A stretch of 64,000 bases of DNA from Myrica gale (taxonomy: Eukaryota; Streptophyta; Magnoliopsida; Fagales; Myricaceae). Below the pieces are notes generated by a model that did no database searches, was not told the DNA's origin, and saw only the letters and a list, made by a program, of their open reading frames with translations. This document shows, one piece after another, positions 37,078 through 50,000 of the stretch; within the stretch, counting starts at the first letter, position 1, and every line of letters begins with the position of its first letter. Position numbers and translations under genes: made by a program. Where the stretch lies: positions 23,237,001-23,301,000 of the forward strand of contig OZ005611.1 of assembly GCA_963930655.1 (NCBI GenBank), in the 5' to 3' direction.

Positions 37078-40000
37078 TCTCTTAGATAATTATCCTATGT
37101 TTTATGTCCTTATTCTTCCCCTAAGTTGTCCATTTGACCACAAAACAGCGTCAGATCAGTCGGCTACAATAATATCATCAATTGAAATCCTTTTGGACTC
37201 TCTCAGAAACATTACATATATGAAATTCACAACACCTACAGACTAATAAATTCACAGCCAATAAGCATTAATGAGCAGGAATAAATTTCTGTGTCATACT
37301 ATCAGAAATAGGCAGGACACATCACATCAACCTAAATAAATCAAACATTCTAGAATCTCAATTTCTCCGTTATGGATAAGTTGCACACCAAACATTTTTG
37401 GAGCAAGCAAGTCTGGAAACCCCAACCATGCAGCTTAGGAAGAATAAACTTTCATTTAAATGAAAATGGAACACATAGACATTGCCCTCATAGGCAGCTT
37501 TAAATGGATCTAGATTCTGTGCATATCAAAACCCAAGTTGATAGACTGAAGAGACAAGAACATTCAAAAGAGATGTCAAGGCCAGTAAGTCATCTACAGT
37601 TCCAAAATCACAAGCCTGCACAAGACAGTCCGCAAGATCAAAAGTACATTTCCAATAGATGAAAGTTTGAAGTCATCTATAGGATACTAAAAGAACAAAG
37701 AATACACTCAGTAAACAAGCATTGAACCATTCTGGCAATTGAAATAACATGTGAATGAGTTGCACAAAGAGAGAATCCAAAGATAGTTCACGGGAAGAAG
37801 TACACTCCTCAAGCAACGACCACACTCAGACTTTTTGTTTTGCACCAAGCAACAATAACAAAGTCATTAGGAAAAAACGTCAGATATATAACATTCATTG
37901 CAAAACCATCCTAGTCCTGATCCACAATGAAAGTGACTTGAATGCTGTCCTAGCATTCCCTCTCATGAAAAGTCATTATCTTCAGTGAGTATGCAAGTAA
38001 AAAAAAAAAAAGATTCCAACCATCCCCATACATCTTAAAATAATAATCACTTTATACTGACTGAATAGTAATCGGTATTTCTTAAAAGATCCAATAAATT
38101 AATCTCAGAGTCACTAATGATAACAAAATCTTACCGCATTTCTTTTTAGACGCCCCCGAAAAAAAAGTAATGTGGTTCTCTTCGAATAACTATCAGATAA
38201 GCATTTGGCATCACATAGCTCGACATTGGGAACATAAGGAAGAATAATGTCTTTCTCCAGAAAAACCTGTCCTGGCTTGTACCTGAAAGTTGAAAAAAAA
38301 ACACTTAATTTCATTCTTAACGGGTAATAGACTTCCAAAATATTGAATTCTTTGCAACTAAAAATAGCCACCAGTTCCCCGTGGAGTCCATATCTGGTAG
38401 CAGCCAAATTGCATTCTTCATAAATTTGCGCACAGATTTGAAAGACCAGGGATGGTGAACTGGAAGTATGTGATCCCGTCCTCCAGATCGCTTCCAAGCA
38501 GGTTGTTCTGTCACCCAATTCAAAGCTTCCTATTCCATAGGTAGGAGTATGTTAAAGCTTTTAAGAACAAATAAGCAAATTCTACATTTCTGCAATTCGA
38601 TGAAGAGAATTACCAAAAAAGTGGAATACCCAAAGTAATACGCTCATCATAGAAAAAGAAGTGCTTCAGAAATACAAAACAACAACAAAAAACTGTAGAA
38701 AGAGTTAATACATGAGGGTTCATGACCATCAATTCAGGCCATGGACAGTTTTTCCATTATACAGGCTACATCGCTTGTTCACAAGACGACATGTGGTTTG
38801 ATCTAAGGACCGTTAGGAAAATTCAGGCGATGGACATGCTTAAATATATCCCAATGGATGTTTTAACAAAAATTAGGCTATGCGGATATGAATATTCTTT
38901 CATTTTGTTTGGTGTTTGTAAAAGTGGTGAGGCCTACATAAAAGATGCTTGAAATGAGGAAATTTTTGAGTCATATTTTCTTAGAGTTCATAAAAAGGTG
39001 GAGCATGGACTTGAAAGGAAAATTTGAGTGAGATGACTTGTTTTAAGTATCGTGAAAATTGTCGTGGTTTTTGTGTCTATCAAAAAAACCGGAGCTAATG
39101 ATGAGATGAGAATTTGTTTGGGAGACAACCAAAAAATATGCTTGTTTGAAATCTCAAAATAGTTTAAAAACGATCATATTGAATCTGAAGAGCAATCTAG
39201 GAATTACCAACTATCACAACATGAGGTCCCGAACTACTACGTTGGACATTAAGTGAATCAAGCTCAAAAAATGTGAATCCGGAACTCCTAGATAATGACA
39301 TTATTGATTTAACTAATAACCAACTCTTCTGCACTACCTCCACCAGTCTGTAATCCCTTCCAAATATCAAAATTCAGTCAGTCGTCAATGGCTCTGCCCT
39401 TATATTCAATCATAACAAGCACAGACTCGTAGAGAAATAATACAGTGAAGTCAAGCTTGGAAGATCACTCACACCCTGTAAAGGGTTTTGCACTGTTGTT
39501 TCTCCAACAAGAAGAAGCTTATGGTGGTGAAGAATGGTATGTAGAAGAGGTCTGCCTCGTCCTGCCTATCAACTCTCACCACATTCTTCAGCAGCCTCTC
39601 TGATTCCGGCGCGATCAAATCTGCCCACAGCCAGTAATCAATCGAATGCTGCATGAATTTAAAACAATTAAGTTCCGCTCCTCTCCAAGCTTCGTTCCAT
39701 TTGTTTTATTTTTGTCTTTTCCTGATTCATTTTCTACATAACCAAGCAGATAAAAAAAAAAATATAACATTTAGTAGCAAAGAGACTAAAAACGAGAAAA
39801 ACCTGTTCGATTAAGCGGTGGACAGGGCTGCCATTAGAGGTGAGATTGGAGGTCTCTCTATAAGTATTCCGAAACATCCAAAGCAGATCGTAGGTGAACT
39901 TGCTCGGCATCTTGTACACGTAAACCCTAATAGGCATCCCCACGGGAAAGTACAGCTCTACCTGCAACCTCTCGCTCTCAATCCTATACACGGAGTCGTC

Positions 40001-40252
40001 AAGATCTCTGACGACGTCGTCATTCGTACGGACCTCCCGGGTTGCTGGAGGGGATTTGGGGGCCCGGTGTATTAGGAAATGCTCCAGTGATGCGACGAAG
40101 GAGGTCTCAGGTCTCCGGTTAGGGTAAGAGTTTGTGGAGCGGGTTCTCGGGGAGATCGAGTAGAGGAAGAGGAGGATGGAGAAAGCGAGAAGGACTAGGA
40201 CCATGACGAGGATTGGAGAGGACCTGGATCTTGGACTCTGTTTCCCCGCCAT
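33478..40252 (-). CDS. Exostosin-family glycosyltransferase (GT47)
   Basis: Type II Golgi membrane glycosyltransferase of family GT47, acting on wall polysaccharides or glycoproteins; substrate unknown. Exons (high to low): 39803-40252, 39475-39648, 38372-38529, 38135-38282, 36773-36888, 36552-36690, 35599-35709, 35119-35187, 33478-33606; 1494 nt, 497 residues plus stop, fully in phase. A short basic N-terminus ([12 protein letters not shown]) precedes a membrane anchor at about 14-35 ([16 protein letters not shown]). The exostosin domain runs from [18 protein letters not shown] to about 430, with [39 protein letters not shown] and [20 protein letters not shown]. The tail has a Cys pair (CTCEC). 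Looks orthologous to At5g16890. An in-frame ATG at 40294 could add 14 residues. Confidence 0.93.
34290..34650. repeat. AT-rich MITE-like repeat in GT47 intron 8
   Basis: Contains ATTACATCATCTCTCTCTTCACTTTTTCACC and repeated AAAATTTTC blocks similar to families A and B. The ends are unclear. Lies in the 1.5-kb intron 33607-35118. Confidence 0.45.
38690..39260 (+). mobile_element. Possible MuDR/MULE N-terminal (PB1-like) fragment in GT47 intron 2
   Basis: A 76-codon open frame (38722-38952) reads like the PB1-type N-domain of plant MULE transposases: an aromatic/Gly start, an acidic central segment (SQDDMWFDL) and a helix ending LCGYEYSF. Downstream text degrades. No transposase core was found. 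Low confidence. Confidence 0.3.
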
Positions 40253-41410
40253 TGTTGTTCTCCCCTTGGAAATTGATTTCGCCGTGGAATTCAATTGTCC
40301 CGCTTGTTATAAAATTAAGATCTGGTTCTCCATCACGCTCCGAGTTTATGACACAGCAAACACGTTTTTTCAACTTGCCACTTTGCCAGGGCTTTCTTTG
40401 TCTAAATTTTGCTTCTGAATGGCAGAGATTTTGCAGAGGAAAATAGATTCCTTCGTTTAGTCGCACACTGACGAATTGCCGGTTACACACAGGCACACAG
40501 CACCGACCAAAGAGAGAGGGGTTTTTTTTTTGGGTAAGGTAAAATTAAAATTTTTACAGTCAAATAATAAAAAATCAAAATTTTTACACAGCAACACCTT
40601 TTTATTAAATTATATTTTTATTTTTTTCAAATTTCAATTCCAAAGTTCCTCTTTACCCATTTTCAAACTGGAATAAAAATTAATCTATAATCAAATATTA
40701 TTCTACAATTTATTTTTTATTTTTTATTTTTAAATAAATACATAATTAGTCCATGTGAAATATGCGAAAATCGAATTAGTCTTCATGATAAAAAAAACAT
40801 AAAAATAGTCTATGTAATTTCAGAAAGGAATAAAGAAGGACCAACGACAAACAAAAATAAGGCTAATTTAAATAAAAAATTTTCCAATTATTTTTTTTAC
40901 TAACTCTAATAAGTTTTACAAATTCCAACAACTTTTAACAAATTTTTTACAAACTTCAATAATTTTTAACATATTTTTTACCGATCCGAAGATAATTTAC
41001 ATTACCTAAAAAATACAAAAAATATTTTAAAAACCAAACCAAAGTTTGTTTTGTCCTTTGGATTTGGGCGAAACATGCTATTTGCTCCGAACCAATGGAT
41101 GGAAGAGGCAACAGACAGGCTAGCAACGCAAGTGAACTCACAATTTAAGGCCCTAACGAGACCAATTCCACACAAGCTGAAATGCTCATGAAGTCTCCCA
41201 TATGATGACTTATCAAACAATTATGTCGCAATATATAAACATGAATTACTTACATAATGTGCAGAAACAATTGAAGTGGCTCCTGAAAGAAAGTCCACAA
41301 CCCATGCTTAAGAAGCTCATAAGAATTTAAACACCAAACTCAAAATGTTCTTCACCAACTAAAAGCTCGAGATCAGCGCCATCCGCACTGGATCGGCCAA
41401 ATGAAACAAC

Positions 41411-44400
41411 TCAAAGGGAGATGAGATCATCCTTTGGTGGTTGCTTCTTGGAATCGTGCCCACTTTCTGATGCAGCCCCCCCTTTTGTACCAAAAATCAT
41501 TTCATCAAGATCATCCATCATATCATCATTACTTCCCCCCTGACCTGCACCTCGAGAACTAGCTGGTTTTCTAACCAGGGCATCTTCTTTTGCATGTCGG
41601 GGTGATTCCTCGGGCTCTACAGCAACGGGGATCATTGCAGGTTCTGGCTCAGATCGAACAACTGAAGGTTTATTCAGCTCTTCATACTTGGAGAGAACTT
41701 TCTGGATCTCATCATTGACATTCAAGGCTTCAAAAAGCAGAGCCTCATTATCTCCTGCAGTCTCAATAATTCTCCGGACGCTAGTCTGTGACTGTCGACA
41801 CTGCTGTACAAGGGTGGTTGTCAAGTCATCCTGCCAATTGGAAGAAAACATTCCTTCATGTTATTGTGTTCTCCCTGGCACTCATCACACAGTATATAGA
41901 ACTGAACACTAGTTGCTCGAGTTGGGAAATTTATGTAACTTGACCAAAATTCACAAAACAATTCTTCACATAGCTGAAACTCCAAGAGATGCCTAAAACA
42001 AGTGGATGTAGAAAAATGATAGCCAGCACAAGACGACAAAAATTACCTTCAAAGCATCTTGTTCTGGTGAAGAGGTCAAAACTGTTGTAAGAAGCTCAAT
42101 ACTGTTTCTTGCAACATCAAATGCTTCCTTTGTTTGTTCAGCTGTAAAGATTTGCACAGGAAAATCATGCTGAGTCTGCCGGGGGAGACCAGCATTTAGT
42201 TCTGACTCTGATACCGAATGAGCAGGAGTAAAGATAGGTGCCAAACTCTCATTGTCGCGACCAGGGAATCGAATTCCTCTTGATTTCAAACTCTGAGATA
42301 GAAAGACACCAGCATAAAAGGTTCAAAGCAAAGAATCATGCAAGGCAAAATGTACAAATCCTATTTTCCGCAGAAAAACTACAACAAGGATCCTACCCAC
42401 ACATAAATCAGTTCGAGATTTTATTCCAAATCTCTTTGGGGTTAAGTTTATTCAAACACTTCCTCTGAATCAAATCATTGGTTCCCAACAAACAATTTCT
42501 TAGTCGGACATGGCTAGGAAAAAAAAAAGTTTTGTTCTAGAATAGTCTTATCAAATCCTTATTTGAAAAAGCTTGTTATTACATATGTTTTCTTTCATAT
42601 TCCAGCATTTCAGAATGATTTTTTTATTTTTCCATAAGATGAGGAGACATGCCAAGCAGGGTAAGGCATGATAGCTAGTTTTCCTTATATAACAGGAAAT
42701 GTTGATGAGAATGACCACAAGAGTCAACCAAATAAAAATATTCACAAAATAGTTGACATAATTTTTCAGGTATAAACTTTAAAGGAAGAGAGAGGAAACA
42801 CGTTGAATAAAAGAGTTGAAGTAGCAAAATCTGGGCGACCAACAAAGACTAATAGTATTAAAAGGCACCAGAGCTTTACAATACCTTATATGTTTCTTCG
42901 TAAACAGGCAAATAGCGGAGCTCACTGGTTGATTCCCCCCATGCTTCAATTAGCATCAAAGCCTTGTTGCGATTGTTAACTACTGTCTGAGGATCATCAA
43001 TCAACTTTACAATCTCATCAAGAACTCTCTCGGCTGCCACCTCTGAGAAAGCCTTCTCACAATTCTTAACACATGTTTCAAGCAAGATCAAAGCCAAGTA
43101 CTGAACCCTAGGACTTTTCAACATAATCCGCTTTTTAATTCCACAAATCAATTCAACACTGCTAATCTTTTCATTATTGATCATGTCGCAAATGTCAAGG
43201 TTCATAGCCCAATCAGGCTCGTCAAGGTCCTCTGAGGTGGCATCTTCAACAAGCTTATCCATCTGGTTTGGGCTTTGGAAAAGCTCCTTCACCTTGAAGC
43301 TCATTGAGCTCATGTCTGCACTCATTTTTCGGCCCACCTCAGCACCTCCAATCTTGAGGCGTTCACCAAAAGCACTAACTTTCTCCATCAAATTGTCACT
43401 CATGGTTACAACCTTTCAAAACCCTGAAATCAATATAAAAGCTTTCCTGAAACCCCGCAACCCTTAAAATTTAGAAGACCGAAAAGGCCAATACAAAACT
43501 TTCTTGTTGGCAAAAATAGGATTAAAAGTAAGATTATTCTGTCAGTCGCGTTTTTCCAATACACGGATAAATTTTCATCTCTGTAAGCAATACTATACGG
43601 AAAAATATATACAAAATTAGCTTTTCTTTTCTTTATTTTTCTTCATTTTCCAGGGAAGCAAACATAAAAAATGGAAACCAAAACTCTAATAAAATTCTAT
43701 AAATCTTTTTATAACAACCAATAGAATTAAAGAGACACAGATATACAGTATATTTTCTTTCCTTTGCACAATTTGCTTAAGCAACCCAACAATCACGCAT
43801 GTAAAACTCTTAGTAAAAAACACTAACTTTTATGAATTCAACACCTTACAAAAAACCATTTTTTCTGAGCACTGCAAGAAAAACATGTTTTGAACCGTAC
43901 ATCTTGTGATAAATTGTCGAGCTAAGGCCAGGATGACACAATTAAGACAGATGAGACATCTAGATATCACTGTCAACTAGAGGGACTCAGGGAGGTGAGT
44001 TTCACAGATATAAGAACCCAAGACAAGAAAAATGAGGGCATGTTCGTTTGGCTAAAAATTCTAGAATTTGAATCCAACTTTTAAAATTTATATTCTAAAT
44101 ATTACTTCTACAAGCATACTAATACAACCCAATATTACCTTTTTTTACACACATCAATACAACTTTTACACGCATTTCAGTAAAGCTCAAACATCACTTA
44201 AATATTCACATTATTCTTAGAATTCAACAAATTTTCTCAAAACGAAGATACCCTGATACTTGACCCACGAAAGTCAATTTCTTGCATTTCCTTCTTGTTT
44301 TCTCAACTTTCTCGGCAACCAAACAGATGCGGGAGATAAAATTTCATTTATGCGGTTTCTAGCTAAATTAGAATATGAAACCCTAACAACAACATAAAAC

Positions 44401-44690
44401 ATTATGACTCAAATATTTCTGTCATCCCCCTTTCGTTTTTCCTCCACTTCTCACAAACCAAACGGAGTCAACGTACTCGATCGCCTTAGATATTTGCCTA
44501 AAACCAAAACAAAAATCTACGAATGTTTGTAATCTTTAGTTTTAATTGAAAAAAAAAAAACGAAAGTGGAACTGGAATCATAGAGAGTACCTTCGAGATT
44601 GAGATGTGGTTTGGTTGAGACGGACAGACGAGCAACTTGGTAAAGTCTGATCTTTCTTCCTTGGAGTTTCAGTCTCCCTTTCTCTCACTT
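41411..44690 (-). CDS. TOL1: TOM1-like protein 1 (VHS and GAT domains)
   Basis: Ubiquitin-binding sorting adaptor that brings ubiquitylated plasma-membrane cargo to the ESCRT machinery. Coding exons (high to low): 42885-43403, 42047-42292, 41411-41830; 1185 nt, 394 residues plus stop, near the length of Arabidopsis TOL1 (At5g16880). The VHS domain covers about residues 45-175 (VEDATSEDLDEPDW, KSPRVQYLALILLETCVKNC). The GAT domain covers about 205-300 (FDVARNSIELLTTVL, DNEALLFEALNVNDEIQKVL). The tail is acidic and Ser/Gly-rich (DDMMDDLDEMIFG) and ends DDLISL. A 5' UTR exon near 44592-44690 is suggested by CTCGAAG|GTACTC and an acceptor GATTTCAG at 43424, giving a 1.2-kb leader intron, which in plants often boosts expression. 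Confidence 0.94.
44038..44260. mobile_element. Family A-like MITE in the TOL1 leader intron
   Basis: Inverted ends ATGTTCGTTTGG and CTCAAAACGAAGATACC around AT-rich DNA. Confidence 0.5.
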
Positions 44691-44699
44691 CTACGTTAG

Positions 44700-45475
44700 G
44701 CTAAAAATAACTAATTACAGCATTTCTTATGTTCTTTTTGAAAACTTAAAAAATTACCATACGAGTTTCTATAAAATTTTAAAAATCTGTTAGTCGGCGT
44801 CGGCCACTCAAAATTTTATCCTTATAAAATAATTATAAAAAAACTCTTTTAATCAAATTATTCACGCTGTTTATAAATAAATATAAAAAATTCATGTTTG
44901 GTTAATAATTTTAAAAATATTTCTCAATTCAAACATGATTTTTTTACACACAAAATATTTTAATCTTCGATAAAATTTTCTATCTAATTATTAGCTTCTA
45001 TTTCTATAAACAAAAATATAAAAACTAATTTTTTTTTACAAAAACCAATAAAAAAACTCATCTCACAAAAATCTTCATCCAAACATATTTTTTTACTCTC
45101 GCATTCTTCAAGAGAATAAATTTTTGAAAAAAAAAATTTACAAACATCATTTCTGTAGGCCTCATTATTCTCACAAACACTTAAAAAAATATATTTTAAT
45201 CATTATACAAAAAATCAAAATATAGCCTTAATATCCTAAAATTTTATACCATATGTTCTCTTGTACGATATGATAATAAAATTTCACTAAAAATTGGCAA
45301 CGTAAATATTAGAGAAGAACCATTCAAATGCCGAAGATGACGACACAATTAGCTTTAAAAACAAGATAACTTGATAAGAGTCTGACTCATGAGGGTTAAA
45401 AACTTGAAAGAACAATACTTTTACAAATCAAAAAGTACGAGTTAGGAAAATAATTGAGTCTTAGACTAAAAATAA

Positions 45476-45506
<31 letters not shown>

Positions 45507-45600
45507 TTTTTTTTTTTTTGCGCGTGTGTATATATATTTAGAATAAAGAGAGTTTGGTTCATTACGATATTTAATGAGGATATTTGAATATAAGCTATCC
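44700..45600. other. AT-rich spacer upstream of TOL1
   Basis: Very AT-rich, many A- and T-runs. A CT/TA microsatellite (45477-45504) is followed by a poly-T. No gene seen. Confidence 0.5.
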
Positions 45601-45606
45601 TCTTTC

Positions 45607-46375
45607 TAAATAAATATGTTTAATTTCATCTAAAGCTTGGGCTCATATACTTCCTTTTTGAAAACTATGTTTTTAAGATATTTGTGAAAAAATAAAATAC
45701 TATATTTTGTATCACGTTTTATTATAAGTGATATTCCATGTTCTTCAAATGGAAGGATTTCTAATTTGTTTCTCTCTGAATTTGTAATTGGATTTTTTGA
45801 AGTAATAAATTAGTCATTTAACTCGTGAGATAATAATTTTGAGGAAAATAAATAATTTTATCTACTTTCGTCCTCCTTAGTAAATATTGACCTATTAAAT
45901 TAATGTCACCTTAATACGATCAAATTGTGTCTCTTTCCCAATATAAATGCGGCAGCCCACAAAATGCCACATCAACATCGGCTCAATCAGCCACTTATGC
46001 CACATGCTTACCACATCAGTCAAGCTTACAAAATATAAAAATATTTTTAAAAAAAAAACCACTTTAAGTTTTTCTTCATATCAATGCAGGGCCTATTTTT
46101 TTCCGAAAGTATTAAATGGCTAATTTGTTATCTCAAATACTCAATTGCAACTTTTGAATACTTCACCGTCGTGGATGCAATTTCACATTATAAATAAATA
46201 TGTTTAATTTCATCTAGAGCTTAAAAGCTCGTATATTTCCTTTTAAAAAACAGATTTTGTAAGAGATTTGTGAAAAATTAAAATACTATATTTTGTATTA
46301 TGTTTTATTAGAAGGGATATTCGATATTCTTTGAATGAAAGGATTTTTAATTTTTTTTTCCTCTTTGGATTTGTA
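45607..46375. repeat. Pair of direct repeats about 180 bp long
   Basis: 45607-45787 and 46191-46374 share TAAATAAATATGTTTAATTT, then TTTGTGAAAA, AAAATACTATATTTTGTAT and TATTC..TTCTTT.AATG.AAGGATTT, with modest divergence. Spacing is about 584 bp. No coding sequence or primer site was recognised between them. Confidence 0.6.
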
Positions 46376-46747
46376 CGATCTATCTCTAAAATCCATGACT
46401 ATAGTGTCGTTTATGAATAAGAAAATTATCCTTTTTATCCATCATTTTATAAAAAATTTGACACATTGCATTATCTACCCGCTCAGACATATAAGTCAAA
46501 TTTTAAAATTAAAATTACAATAATACTCTTGGGATGATATATTTATTAATTTGGATGTTCATGGGAAATATGGACAAATTTCATTCAGCGGTAGGTAATA
46601 TGTGCAGCATGTCAAGCATTCTTTACAAGATAAACAATCCTTGTTTTCTTATTTTTGGACAAACACATCTACAGTTCTGGTCTCCATTAATTATTTGGTC
46701 AAGTCATTGTCCCATACGTACTGGCAGAGACCAACTTATGATGTGTC

Positions 46748-46934
46748 TGTGTTGTAAAATTTTAGTGTTGTTAAAATTTTAGGTATTGAGTTTAGTGAAA
46801 AAGTGAAGAGAGAGGTAATTTTTTATATTTTTTGTAGTGAATAGTAGTGATTTGATGGAGGAGAGAGAGATTATATTGTAATTTTTTATTGTGTTAAAAT
46901 TTTAGAGTGTGTAAAATTTTAGGACGCAAACGCA
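46748..46934. mobile_element. MITE, family B, upstream of PTH2
   Basis: Close match over its length to the copy at 32148-32333 (GTAAAATTTTAGTGTTG at one end, TTTTAGGACGCAAACGCAGC at the other). About 230 bp upstream of the PTH2 leader. Confidence 0.7.
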
Positions 46935-47089
46935 GCTCTAAGCTAGGATTAGATATTAGGGAGTCAATTACATAAAAATAATTTAATTTTGAACAGTACA
47001 GAAGGGGCACTGAGTCCAGCCTTCGAACGGCCGTGATTGGACGCATTGTATAGAACCTAGCCGCCGATTCCCAGGTGAACTCAGTCTCT

Positions 47090-50000
47090 CTCTCCTCCTT
47101 TCCTCGTTCCCCTTATAGCCCCCTCCTGGGTCCAGCCTCTAGGGTTTGATACAGAGTTCAAATGCAGCTTCAGCAGCTTCACACTAAAGGTTCCTCTTTC
47201 GCAGAAATGCTTTCACCCGGTTGACTCTTATTATTGTATTCTGTTTTGGATGATCAAATAACTGGAAGTTTATTTTCACTGGAACAGAACCACTTTCTTG
47301 ATCAAAATTTTAGCGTCTGGAATGCTTTTTATATGACCTTTTTTTTGTGGTTCCTCATAAGGATGTTAACAAAATCGGAGTCATAGTCCTTTTGATATTT
47401 TCACACATTTTAAGCGGGAGAAATATCAGTTCAATCGACCAAACAAAAGAAGAAAACGAATTAAAGGGGAAATGGGGTCTATTAGAAAATTAAAAAGGCG
47501 TTAAAACAAAGAATTGCACCTAAATACCGGCTTAGATATTGTATTACTTGTTTGTTCCGCATGTATTTGCTATTTGTTTCGGATGTTAAGTCTATGCATT
47601 CATGTTGTTTGCTGATGATGTTTGATAAGGTTGGTTGAAATTGCACAACTCCAAAGTCTGTGTAAGGTCGTCTGTCTTGTGTATGAGACCCTATATTCCT
47701 AGTTGGTTGAAACTTTTCTGGAAGTGAACAAGTATGGATGTATGAATTATATAACTAATAATGGCTATGAATTCGATAATATAAAGTGGAAAGGAAACAT
47801 TAGTGCATTATTTTTCCTTACAGAAATGTCTGCATTTGGAGCAAGTGAAGATCATGTCATGTTTTTATCTCTTGTGCAGTATTTGAAGTTCGATCATCTA
47901 AAATCTAAAGTACTTACTAATGTTAAAAGCCCAAAGAACTCTTCACTAGTTGTTTATTTGTCTTTCAGAGAATATGAACTTAGTTATTTATACTGTCTTA
48001 TTTCTAAATACTGAATTATTTGTTTGCTGGGTGCAAGTTTATTGTTCATCTAATGACGAGGTTCTTTTGTGATCGCTTTTTTCTAGGCAGATTCTGGACG
48101 TTTGCTCTCAAGATTTGTTTTTTCCCTAGCTTTTTCTGGCTGGAACTTGAGAGAAGATTGAAGGGCCATTGTTTTGGTTCCATGTAGGATGGACCTGACT
48201 TTTCTGAGTGCTGTTCTAGTCGGGGCAGGTTGCCTTGCTTTGGGATACTATATTGGTGCACGATATCCTGGTCATGTCTTTTTCTCAGCAAGATTCACTA
48301 AAGACAGTGCACATGTCAATAATGAGAAGAAGAAAGGTAAACTCAAAGAGCCCCTAGAGGTTGAAAAACTGGCTGACATTCTTGAAGATTTCAAAATGGT
48401 ACGATCACCCCCTGCCCCCCCCCCCTTTTCTCTCTCTGATTCACACACACACCTAGAATGAAAAAACTTAGATGTCTTTGCTTTTTTTCTTACTTTCTGC
48501 AGGTTTTGGTTGCGAGGAATGATCTAAAGATGGGAAAAGGAAAAATTGCAGCCCAATGCAGGTAGCCTGCAATCTTATATTGAATAACCTGATAAAGTGT
48601 GTGTGTCTGTGTGCTCATGTACTTTGCAGGTAGCCTGCAATCTTATATTGAATAACCTGATAAAGTGTGTGTGTCTGTGTGCTCATGTACTTTGCAACCT
48701 TAAAAAAGTTGTTCTTTGCTTTTGTATATGTATATATTTATTTAAAATTTCTGTAGATGCAGATAAAAAATGGTCAAGACGTAGGTTTCATGTTGATTGA
48801 TTTATTAATTGATCATTTTGTTAAATAACTTCTTTGATGAATAATTGTGTCTGATGATTTATTTATTTTTGAAACCAATGGATGATCATATTTGTAAGGA
48901 AAGAATGGAAGAACGGGTGACATAGCCCCCCCCCCCCCACCCCAACCAGGGAAAAAAAAGGAAGAGTCTGCTGAGTATATCTCCAAACGTCATTGATGCT
49001 TATGAAGCATGTCGGTGTGTTCTGGTAATACTTTGCCAAGTTCAGTTGGGCTAAAAATGGTTTAGTTTGTAACTAAAATCATAAAACAGCTTTATGGTAA
49101 CTAGAAAGGATGTTTGAGTTTCCCCTTTTTTCTGTTATGAACGCATTGGGTGTTCCTTTTAGGTTGTCTTATTGTTTCTGCTAGTTATACATGCCAGAAG
49201 CCTCTTAAAACTTTTATTCTATATCTAAGAAGCTTAGAATGTTTAATCAAGCATAGTGTGGATTGGTTGCCCGTCCCTTATAGCCTCCCTTAAAGAGTTT
49301 ATTGAGTTGTGTTTGGTATCTTCTAGAAGCCTAGTGCACATTATTCATCCTAAATTTCACAATCAACTAATGCTGACGGCAATATCTTGATCTGCTATTT
49401 TGCATTGCATATATACTTTTTAGCTCATAAAGAAAAGAAGATTGTCTCATTGTTTTTACATTCAAAGAAATACCTTATTTGCATCTTTATCATCACATAT
49501 GATGTTAAGGACAATTTTTATGTCAGCACTTTTGTAAATTATGAAGGTGCATTGCTATTTCCAATCGCTGGGAATCTAATTGCTTGATAGCTATGAATTT
49601 CATATTGGTGGCAAATCCACTCTTCCTTGAGGGTATTACATTTTTTTAGAGCCTTGCAGCTGCTATAGCTGCACTAATAGCTTTTACTGTAGAAATACCC
49701 AGTTTGTTGGTTCAGCAACTAACCATTTGACATGGTGATCTTAGCTGAGCTGGCGTGTTATTTAGAAGAAATTTCTATGACATATTGTATTCCTTCTCTT
49801 CTGTTAATGTTCTTTATTCATTATTTCCATTATTTGCTGTTGTGTCAATTGCTTTCTTGGGTTGCACTTCGAACAACCACTGGTAAACCTTAATCTTCTG
49901 AAAACATTCTTTGCTTCATCTATTGCTGATAGCAATTTGAGGACTACTCGTTGAACTATCTATTTAATTGTAAAGAGCTTGAGGAGTTGGATTGATATAG

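Noticed and set aside
41500-41600. Clathrin-box-type motif in the TOL1 tail
   Set aside because: Only loosely matching short acidic text; not enough to call a motif.
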